DNA from: Phanerochaete sordida
Taxonomy: Eukaryota > Basidiomycota > Agaricomycetes > Polyporales > Phanerochaetaceae
NCBI GenBank assembly: GCA_019973155.2
Contig: BPQB01000010.1
Span: 124,001-188,000, forward strand
DNA: 64,000 nucleotides
Direction: 5' to 3'
Of the stretch, positions 20,598 to 31,457 are shown one piece after another. Within the stretch, counting starts at the first letter, position 1, and each line of letters opens with the position of its first letter. A model generated the notes under the pieces. That model was not told the DNA's origin and searched no databases. It saw only the letters and a list, made by a program, of their open reading frames with translations. The position numbers were made by a program, and so were the translations under genes.

Positions 20598-21325
20598 GTG
20601 AGGGTAGTTATAGAGGCATACTCGGGATAGCAGTGCTGCACATCGGAGGCACAAGGAGAGGTTCGACGGAACAGGCGGAAAGAGCGTCCCATCCTCGGCC
20701 GTCGCTGCCGCCCAGCGCGCGCGCGTACGATGCATACTCTTGCCTCAAACCTCCACCTGGCACCGCGCAATTCATCCCATACACGATATTCACGCGTTGT
20801 TCTCTCGTCAGAGCAACAAACGAGAAAAATTTTACCACTCGCACAGTAAGACTGCCATTTCGTCTCATGCACAATTTCCCGGCATGTCGGCGATTGGACG
20901 TCCCAGCTAGCTCTCAGCCGAGGCTTCACTCGCTCTTCTAGCTGCTCATTATCCCAGATGGCCTGGCTCTTTTTGCACGAAGCTCTTGGCGGCCCCAGCC
21001 ACCGACGTACATACTGTACGTCTTTTCTAATTCGCTCCCAGAACCGCTTCGCTGAACTACTCGTAGACTGCTCGTCTTTACGTGCAAAGACAACGGGAAT
21101 GAAATTCGCGACCGATGCCTTGCTACTCGTGCGCTTGAGCATGGTGCACGATAAATTCATTCGGATGTGTGGACTGTATCGCCTCTGGCAGGACTCCTCC
21201 CGGCACTCTTGCGTGAAGCGACCTATACTTATTCATCAGCCTTCCGAAAACCGTCGCGCCCGCGCAATAGTCCTGTCGCTCCAACCCGCCCCGTCGATCT
21301 GTGGCCTTTCCTCTTGTTGCACGAT
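20598..21325. other. Intergenic region upstream of first carnitine acetyltransferase gene
   Basis: Promoter of the 18146-20597 gene and 3' flank of the F-box gene. A minus-strand ORF of 205 codons (20543-21160) runs through it and overlaps the presequence exon in another frame. It has an Arg/Ser-rich composition and no domain I recognise, so I do not call it a gene. Confidence 0.45.
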
Positions 21326-22891
21326 CTAGCGCGGGTCGCGTGAATCGCGCCTGAACGACCCGAAGACCCTGCGTATCTTCCGCTTCCACTCGCCCGGCTG
21401 ACGAGGGTTCCCTGCGCTCGGGGACCCGTATTGCAAGGTCTTCCTCGCGCGCTCGGCAGCAAGGTCCCGCAGGTACTCGTCCCTACTCCCCCGGCACGAG
21501 TCTCGCATAAGCCACTCGGCTTGCTCTCCGGGGTCGAGGAATACGGTGGCGCCATCGACGGTGAACGCCCACGGCATCGACAGGATGTCGTGTGTAGTCA
21601 CGGTGATCTTGCTGCCTTCGCACGCGCAAGTCAGCACGAGCATCTGCGCCGCGAGCACCCCCGCTGGCTCTCCATGGCGTAGAATGCTGCTGAGCACCTC
21701 CTTCATCGCTCGATGGTCCTCGTCGTTCTCCTCACGGGCAAGTACATGGAGTAGCGATGTCTGGGATATGCCAATGGCTACATGGAGGGTGTCGACGGAG
21801 CGCAGTGTCGTTGTCGCGAGATCTATGAGCAAAGGCGACAAGCTGCAGTTACGGATGTGAGAGCCAGAAGGCTCCGAGGTCGTGTCCGCATCTCGCGTGT
21901 GTCCTGCCGCCAGCCATGCCACGAAGACGGCGTGGTCCTCTGTCGCATGCCTATCGGGTTGGGCATCTGGGGAGAATCCAACGTGTACAGCGTCGGACTC
22001 TGATCGAAGAATAAGACATGCAGTCCAGCGAATTATACAACACCCAAAAGACGTACTGCCAGGCTCATCGTGCCCGATAAACACGTCCACAGTGATTTGT
22101 TCGCATCCCATCGGGCCCACCAAATCGCACAACGCAAAGAGGACCGAGGTCCACATGCGGTCGTCGAGACCTGTGCGAGCGGGGACCATCGCAAGCTGGG
22201 ACGCGAGCAACGCTTGGGCGGTCGGCCCGATGCCCCTGCTCCGCGAGATGCGGTACCGCAGACAGCGCATGCGGGGCTCCGGCAGCGCCCTGTTGGCGAG
22301 CACAACGGGCTGGTGCGGCTCGCGAAACGTGAGTTGGTCGCAGTTGCAAGACGCCATGCTCGGGAAGCACGCGAGCAGGCGGCCGAGCTCGACCGTGCTC
22401 GCGAAGTGCACGCCCGTCAGGCTCAGCGAGGAGAGGCGCAGGTACGAGGGCGCGATGGGGGTCGCTGTGAATGGGTTCCATCGGCCGGACGTCGCGGGGT
22501 CTGCGCGTACGGTGCATTTGAAGTGCGTAGTCGGGAGACGGACTGTAAGGCTGTATACATGATGTATCCAGTCTGGTGTGTGCGCGGCATCCGCCCGACA
22601 TTGGAGGTCTACGCTCTTAATAGCTCCGGGCCTGGCGAGCGAGGAGCTCGCAAAGCGCGGACTGCACACGAGGTCTTTCAGGAATTGTACGTCGTAGTCG
22701 TCGCGCAGCTTGAGACGTCTGAAGAGGACGACTCGGAGGGTCTCCGACCAGTACTTGCACACGAGACTGGCTGCAAGGAAGTCGTGTGTCGAGACCGAAC
22801 GTCGGCGCCCAGAAATGCCGAGAGTGCGCAAGGACTGTACAATGTGGCAGAGGAGCTCGACTGGGAGATCTGCTGCAGTGGCGTAAGACAT
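21326..22891 (-). CDS. F-box protein
   Basis: Likely substrate receptor for an SCF ubiquitin ligase. Start at 22891 gives MSYATAADLPVELLCHIVQS, an F-box whose second half reads DFLAASLVCKYWSETLRVVLF. The rest (about 470 residues) has leucine-rich segments (YLRLSSLSLTGVHF, LGRLLACFPSMASCNC) but no clear catalytic motif, as in the large Agaricomycete F-box families whose C-termini diverge quickly. The frame is open from 22891 to 21326, but a 57-bp segment (donor GTACGT, acceptor ATCAG, about 21993-22049) is an in-frame candidate intron; its removal replaces an odd Cys/Ile-rich stretch with EPGKSDAVHVGF. It sits between two carnitine acetyltransferase paralogues on the same strand. Confidence 0.8.
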   Translation of the reverse strand: MSYATAADLPVELLCHIVQSLRTLGISGRRRSVSTHDFLAASLVCKYWSETLRVVLFRRLKLRDDYDVQFLKDLVCSPRFASSSLARPGAIKSVDLQCRADAAHTPDWIHHVYSLTVRLPTTHFKCTVRADPATSGRWNPFTATPIAPSYLRLSSLSLTGVHFASTVELGRLLACFPSMASCNCDQLTFREPHQPVVLANRALPEPRMRCLRYRISRSRGIGPTAQALLASQLAMVPARTGLDDRMWTSVLFALCDLVGPMGCEQITVDVFIGHDEPGSTSFGCCIIRWTACLILRSESDAVHVGFSPDAQPDRHATEDHAVFVAWLAAGHTRDADTTSEPSGSHIRNCSLSPLLIDLATTTLRSVDTLHVAIGISQTSLLHVLAREENDEDHRAMKEVLSSILRHGEPAGVLAAQMLVLTCACEGSKITVTTHDILSMPWAFTVDGATVFLDPGEQAEWLMRDSCRGSRDEYLRDLAAERARKTLQYGSPSAGNPRQPGEWKRKIRRVFGSFRRDSRDPR

Positions 22892-23163
22892 TTTTTCGAG
22901 AGCACAATGTGATACGTAGTAAAGAGGTGGCCAGAAGGGGCTGAGCGCATACAAAGTGGGTGAGAAGCTGCGGATGCTGTGTATCTCACGCCCACGGCTG
23001 TCCAACTGCCATCTTCCTTCTGAACATCGCATCGCAGTGAACCATCTATAATGAACACCAGAAACATTCGAATCTAACAGAAGGATCAGTGGGAATGGAA
23101 CTCCAGTGCAACGTAAAGTTCTCGAGCATGGGAAAAGCCAGCAGCGCAGATAGATGGCCTTCC

Positions 23164-25627
23164 TCATTGCTCCTCCTTCAATTTCTTCAGATACGCTCGA
23201 ATTTCCTTCTGGGCTTCCAGCTTCTCGTCTACGTGCGGTGGCTTGGGACACTGTACGCAAAGCTCGCGCATCTCATCGAGAGCATCGCGCAGCGCGTCCG
23301 CGAGGGCGCGCGACGACGTCTCCGCGCACGACCGCTTGCTCTCGACGCCAAACGTGATCGCGCCCGCCTTCACGATATCTGCGCCCTCATCAGCTCCGCC
23401 CCTTCCACATTCACCCGCCAGAAAAGACACGCACAGTTGATCCCGTACCCGTCGCGCTCGACCGCGCCGAAGCCCGTCCCGCGCAGGTTCGGCGCGGCGC
23501 CCATGCTGCTCGTGCTGAGGCGCCACGCCGCGCTGCGCGCGCAGAGCGCGTCGTCGAGCGCCGCCGGCGCGGGCGCGGGCGCGTCCCACGGCACGCGCTG
23601 TGCGCGCAGGCCGAGCAGGTGCCGGTCGACGCCCTGGCCCGCCGCGGCCGCGCGGCTGAGCTTCGTGTGCGCCTTCGCCGCGGCGTGCAGGAGCGCGTGG
23701 CGTGTTTCAGCCTGGCGTTGCGGTATGGTTAGCTAGGAATGTATGGTGGGGGACTGGCACTTGCCGAGACGGACGCGTCGCCCATCGCGCGCACCCACGC
23801 GCGCGACTCCTGCGTGAGGCTCCGGATCGCCTCCGTGCGTCCGTGCTGGAACGCGCGCGTCACGGCAGTCTCGTACGTCGCCGCGCACGCGCCGTGCACC
23901 CGGTGGTACGCGCGCTGGATCGCCTGCTGGACGTACGCGTCCGAGGGCAGGCCCGCTGCGCGCGCGTCAGCTTCCGCAGAGAGGCGCGCGGGGAAGGGGC
24001 GCACCGTCGTGCCGGATGAAGTCCCGCCCGTACGCGTCGTACACGAGGAGCGCAAAGTCGGAGTCGCGCACGAGCGCGCCCGCGCGCTGCTCCGCCGCGG
24101 CACACTGCGCCCGGACGCGGGCGTCGACGGCCCAGTCGAGGCGCGCCCACCCGCGCGGCGCCGCGGCGCCGTCCATGCCGCGGAAGTGCGCGGCGTCGAC
24201 GCCGGCTGCGCACATGTGCTCGCCGAGGACGTTCGGGACGAGCGCGTCGACGGGCGAGTGCTCGCCGAGGGCGCCCGCGCGCGTGTTCGCCTCGACGACG
24301 ACGGTGAACGTCTTGTCCCACCAGCGGTTGCGCGCGGGCGCGGCGGGGTGGCCCGCGCGCAGGTTCAGGAGGTGGTCGTGGATCTCGGGCGGCGTGTCGG
24401 GTGCGATGCGCGGGGTGGGGTGCGATAGGGATGGGGAGGGCGGCGGGGTCGGTAGCTCGGGGGGCGAGACGTAGGTGTAGTGGTCGAGGCTCACGGCGAG
24501 GAGGGTGCCGTTGATGGTGTCAAGGACGGTCTGATTTTGGGGCGACAGGCTCAGGAGGTACGCTTGATTCTACAGGGGTGTGAGTTGACTCGGATGCGCA
24601 AAGTGACCGGCAATGCGGACCTTTGCCCAAGTATCCCTGTCGTCTGCGCTGAGAACGCAAACGGGGACTGCGACGTCTCCTGCGGCGAGGCGCCGAGCTA
24701 CGTCCTGCACGACTGCCATCATGCGCGCGCCGATCTCGCAGGCAGACAGTGGCTGAAGGTCCTCGTCAATCACTTCGAGTGCATATAGCCAGTCGTAGAC
24801 ACTCAGAAGAATCTGCCTAGCAATTGCAGCTCGTGGAGGTGGTGGCTCAGAAAGCTCATCGCACTCCAGTCGAGGGAGTCGAGAGGTGTTGTACATGCGC
24901 CGAAAGGTCGACTGCAACCATACACCTGATGGCAGGAGTATGAGTGCTCCATCGCGCTGTTCAATTGGTCGAAAGGCACACCTTCGGGAGTTGTCTCAGG
25001 ATGCAGCTCTTGCCTGTGTAGAAACTGAGTACAGGCCAGAGTACCCAAACCTGTCGGTGTACTCACCGATCGACCTTGGTCTTGCAATCTACGGCCCTGT
25101 GAACAAGCCATGCTGCTCGTTTTATTTGCCATCTCGTCAGTCCCGTGAAGGAAATTTCATCGTGCCGATAGTCTCCCGCCAGAATGCTTGCGGGGACATT
25201 TTGGTCGTTTTGGAACGCAGCCCACCAGTTTGAGTTGACGAGGAGAGGAGCCCGCCACTGGTGGTAGACCTTGAGCCAGATGTTGTCGTCGAGCCAGTTG
25301 TGCGGCGACTGCTTGTCGAGAACTTGAGGGCAAACGGATTAGACAAAGGTGGATAATTTGTATTGAAATGCACGCACCTTGGAGGCGCTGCTGCAGTACT
25401 TTCCCCTGCCCTTGGGCGAAAGCCTGGCAAAGCTCCTTCTGGCGTTGGAAGGCTGCCTCAAAAGGCTCTCCGCCGTGTAACTCATCTTCCTGAAGCACTG
25501 GAATGAGGGAGGTGAGGTACCGGTCCAACGTTTGCTGCAAGTCAGGCACCGGAAGTCGCCACAGATGGGCTTTCGCTGCAGACGGCGAGACCGACGACGA
25601 CTGGGAGGATGCCGTGGATGGCGACAT
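23164..25627 (-). CDS. Carnitine O-acetyltransferase, second copy (no presequence)
   Basis: Same enzyme family as the gene at 18146-20597. Start at 25627 (MSPSTASSQSSSVSPSAA) is followed at once by LWRLPVPDLQQTLDRYLTSL, so there is no evident mitochondrial signal; the C-terminus (AYLKKLKEEQ) is not PTS1. A cytosolic enzyme is therefore inferred. Blocks: LDDNIWLKVYHQWRAPLLVN, NRWWDKTFTVVVEANTRAG, catalytic His in GEHSPVDAL, TYETAVTRAFQHGRTEAIRS, WRLSTSS, DGYGINY (joined across an intron whose unspliced reading hits a stop) and FGVESKRSCAETSS. The intron after GDASVS has a GC donor (TCG|GCAAGT) where the paralogue has GT at the same place. The central exon is extremely GC-rich. A long Pro-rich insert (PTPPPSPSLSHPTPR) is specific to this copy. 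Intact. Confidence 0.9.
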
Positions 25628-25688
25628 GTCGCCAAAGACTCATGGACAGAGCTTGTTCCGAGCCAGCGTAGGGATGCCGAGGCAGCGT

Positions 25689-25696
25689 TATATACG
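25689..25696 (-). promoter_or_regulatory. TATA-like box of the second carnitine acetyltransferase gene
   Basis: TTATATAC on the plus strand gives GTATATAA on the coding strand about 62 bp before the start at 25627. Confidence 0.5.
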
Positions 25697-26377
25697 TGCT
25701 CACAGCAGCGGCCTATGGAGAAATCAGCCGTTTCCGACACGCGGTCATTGGCTAGGTGCCTTTAACTGACTTGTGATGCGCTTCGGATAAGCGGCACTGG
25801 GAAAAACAGAACCTTGATACGGGAACATACCTGCATCTCAGAAAAGTGGTAGAGCAGGCACATGAGATGCGAGCTCTCCTGCTAGCAGCGTAGTTTTCGG
25901 TGCTATCACAGGGCGAGGCTTTCTTCATTTAGTGCCGACTGCAAGGTCCGATAGACTCGGAAAATGTGTAGGATGCCTCTTGGGTAAATTAAAATCACAT
26001 TAGTAGCGGACGACGAACAGCGATAGAACGAAGCTTGCGGGATATCTGCGGGTCATGAGCCAGGGGCGGGGTTGAGTGCACTAAACATAGTCATCAAAAT
26101 TGCCACCGACGAGGGTAAATGCTCCCAGGTGGAGCCTCCACAACTCGCATGCATGCAAAGAGCTTGTATCCGAAGTAACTGCGTTATCAGCGTAAAGCGG
26201 AAGTGAAGTGACCTCCGGGGTTCGTCGTCGTCGAGAGGCAAAGAAAAGGCAGCCGGACGCCACAAAGCGACCGCGATCACGTGCTGCGTCGTAGGCGCGC
26301 GGTTCCTTTCCGCAATTCGCGACACTCTCATTTCGATCACGACGTCCTCCTCCTCCACTTCCCTTCGTCCCTCAGAC

Positions 26378-26402
26378 CGACGACGACGGCGACGACGACG
26401 AC
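26378..26402. repeat. GAC trinucleotide microsatellite
   Basis: An almost pure (CGA)n run, interrupted once by GGC, about 90 bp before the BUB1 start codon and probably transcribed as 5' UTR. Confidence 0.7.
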
Positions 26403-26489
26403 ACCCGCGTCTTCTGTGCTTTGCACTACAACAACACCGACGCTGAGCGCTGACATCGACAACCACCACCGCCTGCCGCACGCGACTCC

Positions 26490-29400
26490 ATGACCGACCT
26501 CGCCGCGCTCGAGACGACCCGCCAAACGTACCGCACCAAGCTCGCAACCGCCCTCACAGACGACGAAGACCCTTTGGCCGAGTATGAACGCTTTGTGAAA
26601 TGGACTATCGAGTCGTATCCCCCGGAACACATACCCAAGTCAGGGCTCCTCGAGCTCCTCGAGGAGGCGACCCGGCAGTTCAAGGACGACGACGTCTACA
26701 AGAGCGATCTGCGGTATACCAAACTATGGATGCTCTACGCGGCCTATGTGGACGACGAGCGCACACATGCAGCGGTCCCGATCTACAAGTACCTCGTGAA
26801 GAACAGTGTGGGGATGGCGTTTGCCCAGGTTTATGAGGAGTACGCGGCGGCCCTCGAGCGAGCGGACAGGTGCGTCGCAGGTTTATTACCGACTGCGCTT
26901 GACCTGACGGTGCATAGAGCGGATGATGCGAAGCAAGTTTTCCTCCACGGCATCAAACGCAAAGCACGACCAGTCGAACGGCTCAAGAAACGGTACGCTG
27001 AATTCCAAGCCCGAGTCGCGGGGAAGAAGCCACCACCCTCGCGCGCATCTACATCTCCGACACCCCTTCCACCAACAGGAGCATGGAAGGGTGCTACTCC
27101 CGACGCGCGAGCTATCCGTCGTGACCCTCTCAAGAACTTCAAGCCAAAGGACTCTGCACCTACTTCTGGCCCTGCCGCTGCGTCGACCTCTGCCTCTGCG
27201 TCGACCACTGCCCCCGCATACCCCACCGCAGAAGCCGCCACGGCCAGCGACATTCCCGCGAACCTCGTCGGCCACCCCGCCCTCACGAAACACGGCCATC
27301 TGCGCTACCTCCCCATGCTCCTCCCCACCCCGCCTGGCAAACGCCCCGAGAAGCTGCGCTTCAACCTCGCCGCGCTCTTCACCGACGACGGCATCGAGTA
27401 CAGCGTGCACGAGGCGCGCGCGCGCTCCCTGGGCCTCCTCGGCAAGCAGTGGGCGCCGCCGCCGCCGTCCGAGCGGCGCACGTCCGCGGCGGCAGCAGGC
27501 GGCGGCGCGCCGGGCAGGCGCAACGCGACCGTCACGCGCAAGGGCGGCTTCTACGCGGAGCCCACCGTCACGCTCGCGACGAAGGAGGCGTTGGCGGACG
27601 TCTTCGGCATGTACAACTCGCCCGAGAAGAGCATGCGCTTCGGCCCCGCGACGGGAAGTAAATATGCACCCGTGCGCAAGATCGAGCCCGTCACGCCTGG
27701 TCATACGGGGGGCAGCCTCAACGCGGCGTTCGCGGCCGCGAAGCGGGCGGAGGACAACGCGAAGACGCCCGTCGCGGTGTTTCGCGACGAGAATGTCGGG
27801 GCGAACGCGAAGACGCCGATTGCGGTCTTCAGAGACGAGAACGCGGGTGCTGGGAGGAACGCGAGGGAGAATGGAGCTACGCCTGGCGCGTCGAAGGTGA
27901 GTATATGCGCAGAATTTCCTTTTGGATACCTTCAGCGAGGATCGCTCATCAACGGTTATGTAGTTCCAAGTCTTTATCGACCCTTCGAACACTTCCCAAA
28001 CTCCTAGGGCACTTCGCGAAGGAAGGCGCGCGCTATCGGCCAAGGATCCCGCGACACCAGTTTCCAACGAGAACGCTAAAGCTGGCCTGCGTGCACGACC
28101 GGCTGCTCCTGCTGCCTCCCTTGGCGCAGTGTCTGAGGTTGGAGAGGACGAGGAAGATGAGCCTACGCCGCCAGCGAGACAAGCGGAAAAGAAGGAAGAG
28201 CGTCCTTCGTTCTCAGTCTTCTCTGCGGCGGTGGCGGCAGAAAACGCGGTGAAGCCAAAGCCTGGTCTGAGCAAAAAGGAAATATTCATGGATGCCCCAT
28301 TGCAAGCGTCGTCTTCCAAGGCGCCCGAGCCTGCACCCGAGCAGCCGTTCAGGGTATTCAGCCGTCCGCCTGCTGCGTCCAAGGCTACATCCCGGCACAA
28401 CGAGAATGCACAGCGCAAGCCCTTCACGCCATTCCGGGATACATCCGCCACACCAAACCCTCCACCTTCTTCGGCCCCAACATCGTCACGATCCACACCC
28501 GCCATCCCAGCCGAGGCTCCAGCAGAAGCTCCACGAGTACCATTCGGCGAACGCTCACACACGCCTCTGCAGGCGTACAGCTCGTCGGATGCATCTACCG
28601 ACTCATCTGATGCCGACGGCGCCCTCCAATACCAAATGCCTGTCCAAGGAGGCGCACAATACTACGACGATGGGTCGACGCAAAGCTCGGACTTGGACGA
28701 CGACACGGAGGCCCCGCAAGGCAACGGCCACGCCGTGCACCCGCACGCTGGCTACGCAGACGATACGATGAGCGACGGCATCGACGAGCGCATGCTCGAC
28801 GCGCGCACGCCGGGCCACAGCGACGCGGACGACTACGACTACGACTATGAGTACGACGACGAGGACGAGCCGCAGCCGGGCTCGGGGCACATGCACGAGG
28901 GCCGCCTCGGCAAGCTGAACCTCATGACGCCCATCACCGAGCGCACCCTCGAGTTCACGAGCACGCGTACCCTCAACGCGCGCAGCACCGGCGGCAGCAT
29001 GGAGAGCGCGGGCGGCAAGATCTTCACGATCGGCGAGGAGGCCGCACGAGAGAGCGCGGACATGCTCGCCGCGGAGCTGCGCGGGGACGAAGGGCAGGAC
29101 GCGCCCATGGCCGACCAGACGGGCCAGCTCGGCCTCACGGATGCGCTCGCGCGCGCGTCGTCGTTCGCCCCGCCGAACCCGTGCAACCCCTTCGACGGCG
29201 CTATCGTCGCGGCGATGCTCGCCATGCTGCCCGCGGACCCCGCGTTCCACGACCTGCGCGCGCACGACTCGGGCCGGCTCGACGCGCTGCAGAAGTTCGC
29301 GCGCAGGCTCGAGCGGCGCAGCAGCGGGAACACGTCTCGCGGGAGCAGCGGCGGCGCCGCGGACGGCGCGCTGCGCGTCGAGCTCGCCGACCGCCGCTTC

Positions 29401-30465
29401 GACGTCGTCGCGAAGCTCGGCGAGGGCGGCTTCGGCGCGGTCTTCGAGGCGGTCGACGTCAACGCGGCCGCGCTCAGGAAGGGGCGCGGCGCCGGCGCCG
29501 GCGCGGACAGCGACCTGAGCGACCTGAGCGAGGACGAGGACGACGACGAGGTCCCGCGCGTCGCGCTCAAGGTCGTGCGACCGCGGAGCATCTGGGAGTT
29601 CCACGTCCTGCGGCGCATCCACGCGCAGCTGTCGCCCGCGCTGCGGCGGAGCATCGTCGCGCCGGCGGCGCTGTACGCGTTCCGCGACGAGTCGTTCCTC
29701 GTGCTCGAGCTGCGGCGGCAGGGCACGCTGCTCGACGTCGTGAACCGCGCGGCGGGCGCGGGCATCACGCAGCCGGGCGCGTGCCTCGACGAGCTCCTCG
29801 TCGTCTTCTTCGCCGTCGAGCTCATGCGCACGCTCGAGGGCCTGCACCGCGCGGGCTTCGTGCACGGCGACGTGAAGATCGACAACTGCCTGCTGCGCCT
29901 CGAGGACGTGCCCGGGCCGCCGGGCGCGTGGGCCGCGCAGTACGACGCGGGCGGCGGCGGCGGCTGGGCGTGCAAGGGCGTGACGCTCATCGACTTCGGG
30001 CGCACGCTCGACACGGCGCTCTTCCCGGCGGGCCAGGCGTTCGTCGGCGACTGGGCGACGGACGCGCGCGACTGCGCGGAGCTCCGCGAGGGCCGCCCGT
30101 GGACGTTCCAGCCGGACTACTTCGGGCTCGCGGGCGTGCTCTTCTGCATGCTCTACGGGCGGTACATCGAGGCCGCGAGCGTCGTGCCCGCGGGCGGCGC
30201 GCGCGACGGGCGCGTGCGCTACAAGCTCGCGACGCCGTTCAAGCGCTACTGGCAGGGCGAGCTGTGGGCGCGCATGTTCGACCTGCTGCTGAACCCGACG
30301 CTCGTGCGCGCGGACGGCGCGCTGCCGCTGTGCGACGAGATGGCGGAGCTGAGGGCGGAGATGGAGCGCTGGCTGGAGGCGAACTGCAACCGCGCGAGCA
30401 ACAGCCTGAAGGGGCTCCTGAAGAAGGTCGGGTTGTCCGTGCTGGGCGGCAAGGACGGTCGGTAG
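26490..30465 (+). CDS. bub1: Spindle assembly checkpoint serine/threonine kinase BUB1
   Basis: Kinetochore checkpoint kinase that recruits Mad1 and phosphorylates histone H2A. About 1280 residues; introns near 26872-26920 and 27898-27964. Order: TPR-like Mad3/BUB1 region (EYERFVKWTIESYPP, LWMLYAAYVDDERT, VYEEYAAALERADR, RLKKRYAEFQARVA); GLEBS-like Bub3-binding segment (LFTDDGIEYSVHEARARSLG); block KEALADVFGMYNSP; a duplicated 16-residue unit NAKTPVAVFRDENVGA; an ABBA-type motif FQVFID at the third exon; a CD1-like block LMTPITERTLEFTS; then the kinase: Gly-loop LGEGGFGAVFEAVD, VALKVV, catalytic loop HGDVKIDN, LIDFGRTLD. An acidic insert (SDLSDLSEDEDDDE) lies between the Gly-loop and the lysine. 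KEN is not seen. It ends VLGGKDGR. The kinase exon is extremely GC-rich, opening long shadow ORFs on other frames. Confidence 0.94.
27756..27851 (+). repeat. 48-bp in-frame duplication in BUB1
   Basis: Two adjacent 48-bp units encode NAKTPVAVFRDENVGA and NAKTPIAVFRDENAGA. They differ mostly at synonymous sites, so the duplication is not recent, and the encoded KTPxAVFRDEN core is kept. Confidence 0.75.
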
Positions 30466-30615
30466 AGCGGTAGAGCTTTACGTTATTTTGTTCTGCATTT
30501 GCTTCTTTTCTTGCACTTTCGCTGGCTGAATACAGATCACGCTTGTTGAGCAGCTGGCCGCGTCACATTTAGGCATGCATCCAGGTATCAAGTGTTCGCT
30601 GGGCGATGCACTGGG

Positions 30616-30648
30616 ACGCGTAGGGATACGTACGCGTCCGCGACGCGT
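30616..30648. promoter_or_regulatory. Cluster of three ACGCGT (MCB-like) boxes
   Basis: ACGCGT at 30616-30621, 30632-30637 and 30643-30648. Clustering of MluI boxes is typical of MBF-regulated G1/S promoters in ascomycete yeasts. The nearest downstream plus-strand gene starts 810 bp away and the upstream gene is BUB1, whose stop is 150 bp before, so the target is unclear. Confidence 0.35.
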
Positions 30649-31373
30649 CAGCGCAGGCCTGGGAGTACCTGAGTCTATATTTCGACCTGCAGATACCGCC
30701 GCGGCGTCCCGCTCCGCTAGGCGCACCAATCGACGCTCTCATGCGAGCGCCGTTGACAACTTTCGCCGTGTAAGCGGCGGTCGCTGCTGTGGTCAAGGGC
30801 GGCATTTTTTCATCTCCATACATCGCTTGCCTTGCCCCAGTTTTCGCAGCTCCCATGGTTTCCGCCGTGCTGCTGCCGACCGATTGAGAGGCTCACTAAT
30901 GTGCACGTACGTCCCCTTACGCCGCTCGGTGTGGCGCTCCGAACTAATTGGCAGCGTTTAATGTTAGATCGCAGCCATGCCGCCACAGCGCCTTCACAGG
31001 AAAATGCCGCAGCGCACAGCAAACACCGCTGACCACATTGCAAGCTCTGGATAAATTGCCGCAAGCCGCTGTGAATGCTACCCCAGAAACACCCAGCCGT
31101 TGTAGGTCTGGTTAGACCTCGTGATCGATTCCCATCGCGAAGACCAGCTGCGTCGGCAATTTTCCCCGGTCCAGTGATTCATTTGCGGCTGCGACGGACC
31201 CTGCTGCGAATCATGCATGGAGTAGCTTTGGGTGAAGCCCGCAACCAGGCTACACCTGTGAACTGAGTAAGCACACTTGACAAGCACGTTGTCGCTGACC
31301 AGCACTCTTGAGAGTCAAGCCCCAGGCACGTACGCTAGCGGGAGAGAGGCGAAATGCGCAGGGCATCCCGACG

Positions 31374-31381
31374 TATATATA
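31374..31381 (+). promoter_or_regulatory. TATA box of the glutathione transferase gene
   Basis: TATATATA about 77 bp before the start codon at 31458, an expected place for a strongly regulated, stress-type promoter. Confidence 0.6.
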
Positions 31382-31457
31382 GCCCCGCTGCTCGCTGTAG
31401 AAAAACAACCAGCACAGCGCCCTCTACCTTCCACTCCAGCCCAACCTCAGCTCCAGC

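Larger units (their letters stand above)
25628..26489. other. Divergent promoter region (carnitine acetyltransferase / BUB1)
   Basis: 862 bp. It has a minus-strand TATA-like element at 25689-25696, an E-box CACGTG at 26278-26283 and a GAC microsatellite at 26378-26402 in the presumed BUB1 leader. The 164-codon minus-strand ORF at 26053-26547 is low complexity and overlaps the BUB1 start; it is not called. Confidence 0.5.
30466..31457. other. Intergenic region between BUB1 and glutathione transferase
   Basis: 992 bp. Its first part holds three ACGCGT boxes within 33 bp (30616-30648). A TATA box is at 31374-31381 before the transferase gene. Several ORFs below 130 codons occur; none is supported. 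Confidence 0.5.

Noticed and set aside
20543..21160. 205-codon minus-strand ORF between the carnitine acetyltransferase and F-box genes
   Set aside because: It overlaps the presequence exon in another frame, is Arg/Ser-rich and has no recognisable domain.
23370..23594. Apparent frameshift and stop in the second carnitine acetyltransferase
   Set aside because: A normal intron (GTGCGT to GCGCAG, about 56 bp) restores DGYGINY and the conserved FGVESKRSC block; the paralogue has an intron at the same position.
28603..30473. Long ORFs (420 and 389 codons minus, 430 codons plus) over the BUB1 kinase region
   Set aside because: They are shadows of a very GC-rich kinase exon; they are dominated by Arg, Ala, Ser or Val and have no domains, while the BUB1 frame has all kinase motifs.
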